Positions 60,900 to 64,000 of a stretch of DNA of 64,000 bases are shown here, one piece after another (position 1 is the stretch's first letter; the number at the start of each line of letters is the position of its first letter). Position numbers and translations under genes: made by a program. Source of the stretch: Trebonia kvetii (GTDB taxonomy: Bacteria; Actinomycetota; Actinomycetes; Streptosporangiales; Streptosporangiaceae). Under the pieces are notes generated by a model. The model did no database searches and was not told where the DNA came from. It saw nothing but the letters and a program-made list of their open reading frames with translations. The stretch lies in contig NZ_RPFW01000012.1 of assembly GCF_007827045.1 (NCBI RefSeq), forward strand, positions 62,001 through 126,000, given 5' to 3'.

Positions 60900-61821
60900 G
60901 AGCGCTCACCGTTGTCTCCGGGCCGCCGACCGTCGGGCCGCACTCGGCTTCCTCGTGCGGCGAGCGCGGTATCCACCGCTGCCTTGGCCGCAGGTAGCTG
61001 AGCAGGTAGCCAAGCAGCACGAGGACCACCACGAAGAAGGACACCGGCCAGCCGTGGCCGTGCGGCGGCCAGTAGTAGGAGTCGTAGGCGAGGACGATGC
61101 TCAGCCAGGTCGCGGCGAGGCCGGTCAGCGCCGAGACCACCATGGCCCGGCCCGGGGTCTTGGTCAGCCGCAGCGCGGTCGCGGGCGGGCCGATCAGCAG
61201 CGCGGTCGACAGCACCGCGCCGATCGCCACCGCCGCCAGCGACACGGAGACCGCCAGCGCCGCGAGGTACACCATGCCGACGAGCCGGACGTTGACGCCG
61301 CGGGCCCGCGCCAGGTCCGGCGAGACGGAGGTGAGCAGCAGCACCCGGGACAGGACGGCGACCGTGACGAGCGCGACGGCGCCGGACCCGATCAGCGCGG
61401 GAACCGTATCCGGGCTGATCACGAAGATGGATCCGAACAGCACGGTGAACGACGCGCCCGTGGTCGCGGTCCGCAGCGTACCCAGGTAGAGGAAGAGCGC
61501 GGCGAGGCCAAGAGCCGCGCCGAGCACCACGCCGGTCGCGACGTCGCGGCCACGGCGGCGTTGCACGCCGATGGCCTCCATCAGCGCCGCGGCGGTGATG
61601 CCCGCGGCAAGGAAGCCCCAGAACTGGTTGATGCCGATGAGGAACGCGCCAGACCCCCCGGTGGTTGCCACGTCGGCAAGCGAGTGCCCGGCGAACGACT
61701 GCCCGCGCAGCACGGTGAACACGCCGATGACACCGGACGTGATGGCGACGACGGCGCCGACCAGGAGGGCGGTCCTGACCGGGCCGCTGCTCAGCAGTCC
61801 TGGCTCGAAGAGGAAATGCAC
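60892..61821 (-). CDS. Zinc/manganese ABC transporter permease (ABC-3 family)
   Basis: The 309-aa permease is a paralogue of the following one: GVFTVLRGQSFAGHSLADVA aligns with the FAVLRGSTFAAHAIPNGA block there. It has about eight to nine helices and a C-terminal cytoplasmic tail of about 40 residues (RQRWIPRSPHEEAECGPT). It starts ATG 61821, directly after the stop of the ATPase gene. Two different ABC-3 permeases in one operon is seen in some actinobacterial metal transporters. Confidence 0.9.
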   Translation of the reverse strand: MHFLFEPGLLSSGPVRTALLVGAVVAITSGVIGVFTVLRGQSFAGHSLADVATTGGSGAFLIGINQFWGFLAAGITAAALMEAIGVQRRRGRDVATGVVLGAALGLAALFLYLGTLRTATTGASFTVLFGSIFVISPDTVPALIGSGAVALVTVAVLSRVLLLTSVSPDLARARGVNVRLVGMVYLAALAVSVSLAAVAIGAVLSTALLIGPPATALRLTKTPGRAMVVSALTGLAATWLSIVLAYDSYYWPPHGHGWPVSFFVVVLVLLGYLLSYLRPRQRWIPRSPHEEAECGPTVGGPETTVSARV

Positions 61822-61822
61822 C

Positions 61823-62602
61823 CTAGTCGCCTGCTACGACGAGGATCCGGCCGTGCACCCGGACCACCTCCACCGGGTGGCCGTAGAGCGCGGTGAGGCC
61901 CTCGCTGGTGACCACCTCGTGGGTGGCGCCGGACGCGGCACGGCCGCCGGCGATGTAGACGATCTTGTCCATGACGCCGAGCAGCGGGTTCATATCGTGC
62001 GCGGAGAGCAGCACCGAGATCTCGTGCTCGCGTGCCAGCTTGCCGAGCACCGCGACGATCTCCTGCTCGCTACGCAGGTCGAGGTTGGCGAGCGGCTCAT
62101 CGAGCAGCAGCAGCTTCGGCCGGGAGATGAGCGCGTGCGCGATCAGCACCCGCTGCTGCTCGCCGCCGGACAGCTCGCCGACCCGTGCGTCGGCGTAGCC
62201 CGCCGCGCCGACGTCGGCCAGCGCCCGCTCGACGAGCTCACGCCGCTGCCGCGACGGGAACCCGAAGCCGAGCTTGTAGCCGTCGAGGCCGAGCGAGACC
62301 ACGTCGCGGGCGCGCAGCGGCATGTCCGGGTCGATGACCAGCTTCTGCGGCACGTAGCCGATGCTCGCCTTGTTCTTGCCGCCGAGCGGCTCGCCGTCGA
62401 TGAGCACACGCCCGCCCGACGGCTCGAGCAGGCCGAGTATCACCCGGAGCAGGGTGGTCTTGCCCGCGCCGTTCTGCCCAATGATGCCGGTGAACTCGCC
62501 CTTGCCGAGCGAGAAGGTCACGTCGCAGAGCACCTGGCGGCCGCCGAGCCGCACGCCGACGCCGTCGAGCGCGAGCACATCGGGGTAACCGGATTCAGCC
62601 AT
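61823..62602 (-). CDS. znuC: Zinc ABC transporter ATP-binding protein
   Basis: The 259-aa ABC ATPase has Walker A GQNGAGKTTLL (residues 38-48), signature LSGGEQQRV, Walker B LLLLDEPLANLDL and the H-loop SAHD. The Q-loop region YVPQKLVIDPDMPL is typical of the metal-importing ZnuC/MntB group. ATG 62602 lies inside the end of the binding-protein gene (8-bp overlap), so translation is coupled. It energises the two permeases downstream. Confidence 0.92.
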   Translation of the reverse strand: MAESGYPDVLALDGVGVRLGGRQVLCDVTFSLGKGEFTGIIGQNGAGKTTLLRVILGLLEPSGGRVLIDGEPLGGKNKASIGYVPQKLVIDPDMPLRARDVVSLGLDGYKLGFGFPSRQRRELVERALADVGAAGYADARVGELSGGEQQRVLIAHALISRPKLLLLDEPLANLDLRSEQEIVAVLGKLAREHEISVLLSAHDMNPLLGVMDKIVYIAGGRAASGATHEVVTSEGLTALYGHPVEVVRVHGRILVVAGD

Positions 62603-63506
62603 GCGCCACCGCCAGCCGGAGGTCCCGCACCACGCTCAGCATCCAGGTCTGGTAGTCGTATCCCGGCGCGGGCATGGTCTCGTTCACGCCGACGACCGGG
62701 ATGTGGTTTTGCCGCGCAAGCGTAATGAATGACCCGGTCAGGGCGTCCGTAACCTGCTGGTTGTAGAGGAACACCCGGACCTTGCGCTCGGTGAACAGGG
62801 ACCGCTGGGCGGCCACGTTCTGCGGCGAGGGATCGACGCCGTTCATGACGTCTGACTGGAAGGTCCACGGCGTCTTGTTGTCCGCCCCGAGCGCGGTCAG
62901 CAGGTAGTCGGCGACTGGCTCAGAGACGGCGACGGGCACGCCGGAGTGGGCGGACCTGAAACTCGCGATCGCGGCGTCGACCCGCTTCATGCTGGCCGTG
63001 AAGGCCGCGGCGTTGGCCTTGAAGTAGGCGGCGTGCGCCGGCTGGATGACGGACAGGCTCGCGGCGACCGCGACGGCCACCTTCGGCATCGTGGCCGGGT
63101 CGTACCACAGGTGCGGGTTGGGCGTGGAGTCCGGCAGCTTCAGCAGCCGCTGCACGCTGATCACCGTGCGGCCGCTGCTCGGCGTCGCGGACTCTATCGA
63201 GTCCATGAACGAGTCGTAGCCGAGGCCGTTCTGCACGACGAGCCGCGCGTCGCCGACCTCCCTGGCGATCGCGATGGACGCCTCGAAGCTGTGCGGGTCG
63301 GTATTCGGGTTGGACATGATGGCGCTGGCCTGGACGTACTTGCCGCCTACCTGGGCGATCACGTCGGCGTACTGGCTCTGCGCGCCGACCGCGACGATCT
63401 TGCCGCCGCCGGGTGCGCCGGTCGCGCCGCTCGGCCATGCCGCGGCGGCCGTGGCGATGACCGCGGCCACGATCGCGAGCAGCAAGATGCCCACCGGACG
63501 CTTCAT
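62595..63506 (-). CDS. znuA: Zinc ABC transporter substrate-binding protein
   Basis: The 303-aa cluster-A1 binding protein has an N-terminal signal or anchor helix (GILLLAIVAAVIATAAAAW). Metal-ligand positions of the ZnuA/PsaA fold are visible: His in NPNTDPHSFEAS, His in TPNPHLWYDP, Glu in VSEPVADYLL, and an acidic residue in GVNETMPAPGYD. It lacks a long His-rich loop. ATG 63506 is preferred over the longer frame since the signal peptide follows. It is the first gene of the operon and lies 65 bp from the divergent Fur-family gene, with an inverted repeat between. Confidence 0.9.
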   Translation of the reverse strand: MKRPVGILLLAIVAAVIATAAAAWPSGATGAPGGGKIVAVGAQSQYADVIAQVGGKYVQASAIMSNPNTDPHSFEASIAIAREVGDARLVVQNGLGYDSFMDSIESATPSSGRTVISVQRLLKLPDSTPNPHLWYDPATMPKVAVAVAASLSVIQPAHAAYFKANAAAFTASMKRVDAAIASFRSAHSGVPVAVSEPVADYLLTALGADNKTPWTFQSDVMNGVDPSPQNVAAQRSLFTERKVRVFLYNQQVTDALTGSFITLARQNHIPVVGVNETMPAPGYDYQTWMLSVVRDLRLAVAHG

Positions 63507-63512
63507 GACGCT

Positions 63513-63537
63513 AACGATAATAGAAACGGTTATCATT
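63513..63537. promoter_or_regulatory. Zur-box-like inverted repeat
   Basis: ACGATAA and TTATCAT flank a 9-bp centre in the 65-bp gap between znuA and zur (6 of 7 positions complementary). The AT-rich arms and total length resemble Zur/Fur operators (TGATAA...TTATCA). Position in a divergent promoter fits zinc-responsive control of both genes. Confidence 0.6.
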
Positions 63538-63571
63538 AACAAATGGATCTCCGCGGGAAGGCCGGCTAACT

Positions 63572-63997
63572 TTGCAAGGTGTGACATCGGATCAACCGCG
63601 CGGCACCCGGGTGCGGGGCACCAGGCAGTCGTCGGCCGTCGCGGCCGCGCTTGCCGCCATGTCCGGCTTCCGCAGCGCGAAGGAGATCTACGCCGAGCTG
63701 CTCCGTCAGGGCGAGACCGTCGGCCTGACCACGGTCTACCGGCACCTGGAGGTGCTGAGCGAGCAGCGCGCGATCGACAAGATCATCGACCCGTCCGGCG
63801 AGGCGCTTTACCGCCAGTGCGCCTCCACCAGCCACCACCACCACCTGCGGTGCCGCGAGTGCGGCCGCAGCGTGGAGGTCGAGGGACGGGTCGTCGAGCA
63901 GTGGGCGGAGAAGGTGGCGGCGGAGGCCGGGTTCACGGCCGTCGACCACACCTTCGAACTCGTCGGCCTCTGCCCCGAGCACTCCCCGGCGGCATGA
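63572..63997 (+). CDS. zur: Fur-family regulator, probably Zur
   Basis: The 141-aa protein has the Fur winged-helix (RSAKEIYAELLRQGETVGLTTVYRHLEVL) and the regulatory dimer domain with HHHHLRCRECGRSVEVEG, where the first Cys-x-x-Cys of the structural zinc site is present. The second pair is changed: the C-terminal motif reads GLCPEHSPAA, so the usual second Cys is replaced and His may act as ligand. TTG 63572 with GGAAGG upstream is the apparent start; GTG 63581 is an alternative. Divergence from a zinc importer makes Zur more likely than Fur or Mur. Confidence 0.88.
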   Translation: MQGVTSDQPRGTRVRGTRQSSAVAAALAAMSGFRSAKEIYAELLRQGETVGLTTVYRHLEVLSEQRAIDKIIDPSGEALYRQCASTSHHHHLRCRECGRSVEVEGRVVEQWAEKVAAEAGFTAVDHTFELVGLCPEHSPAA

Positions 63998-64000
63998 CGC

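Overview
The window is chromosomal DNA of a high-GC actinomycete, probably a filamentous soil type. The signs are very high third-position GC, frequent GTG and TTG starts, a DUF222/HNH 13E12-family protein, a DUF574-type SAM methyltransferase, an ECF sigma factor with its usual membrane partner, and a PIN-PhoH protein. No rRNA, CRISPR array or intact transposase was seen.

Region 1 (1-16.4 kb) is a catabolic and uptake locus: a GntR/UTRA regulator, four NtaA/DszA-type flavin monooxygenases of nearly equal length, a fifth luciferase-like enzyme, an NADPH:FMN reductase with an overlapping flavin reductase, an MFS exporter, and a complete dipeptide-type ABC importer (Tat lipoprotein binding protein, two permeases, one fused double ATPase). 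The layout resembles known NTA/EDTA or organosulfur degradation loci. The heptamer ATTGCGC recurs in four of its promoter regions and may be a shared operator.

Region 2 (16.44-18.85 kb) is the most unusual part. I read 27 tRNA genes packed head to tail on the minus strand, often 1 nt apart, covering 17 amino acids (no Asp, Cys or Gln). Twelve have C instead of the near-invariant U at position 33, always as C32-C33. Several have shortened D arms, and only seven encode CCA. A hairpin with a T-run sits at the head of the array.

Region 3 (19-33 kb) mixes decaying and small accessory genes: a frameshifted MetE/UROD-like gene, a VOC remnant, a truncated nucleotidyltransferase, an internally deleted HAD phosphatase, four GNAT acetyltransferases, a threonine aldolase, a histidine phosphatase, an ECF sigma factor pair and a methyltransferase.

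Region 4 (33.16-35.61 kb) is a decayed integrated element in an initiator tRNA gene. It is bounded by a 51-bp repeat of the tRNA 3' half and holds a lipoprotein, a TMEM175-type channel and a tyrosine integrase remnant whose catalytic Tyr is now Asp.

Region 5 (35.8-45.5 kb) has LacI and TetR regulators, two convergent paralogous unknown proteins, a large polytopic membrane protein, an HD hydrolase and a GT87-like membrane protein.

Region 6 (45.6-51 kb) looks like a cell-surface polyol-phosphate or glycolipid group: SDR, DUF5941-like membrane protein, IspD/TarI-like cytidylyltransferase, class III aminotransferase, GT2 glycosyltransferase.

Region 7 (51-64 kb) holds phoH2, a Z-prenyl transferase, a secreted metalloprotease-like protein, an NlpC/P60 hydrolase, a DUF255 thioredoxin-like protein, and a zinc ABC importer divergent from a Fur-family (Zur) regulator with an inverted repeat between them.
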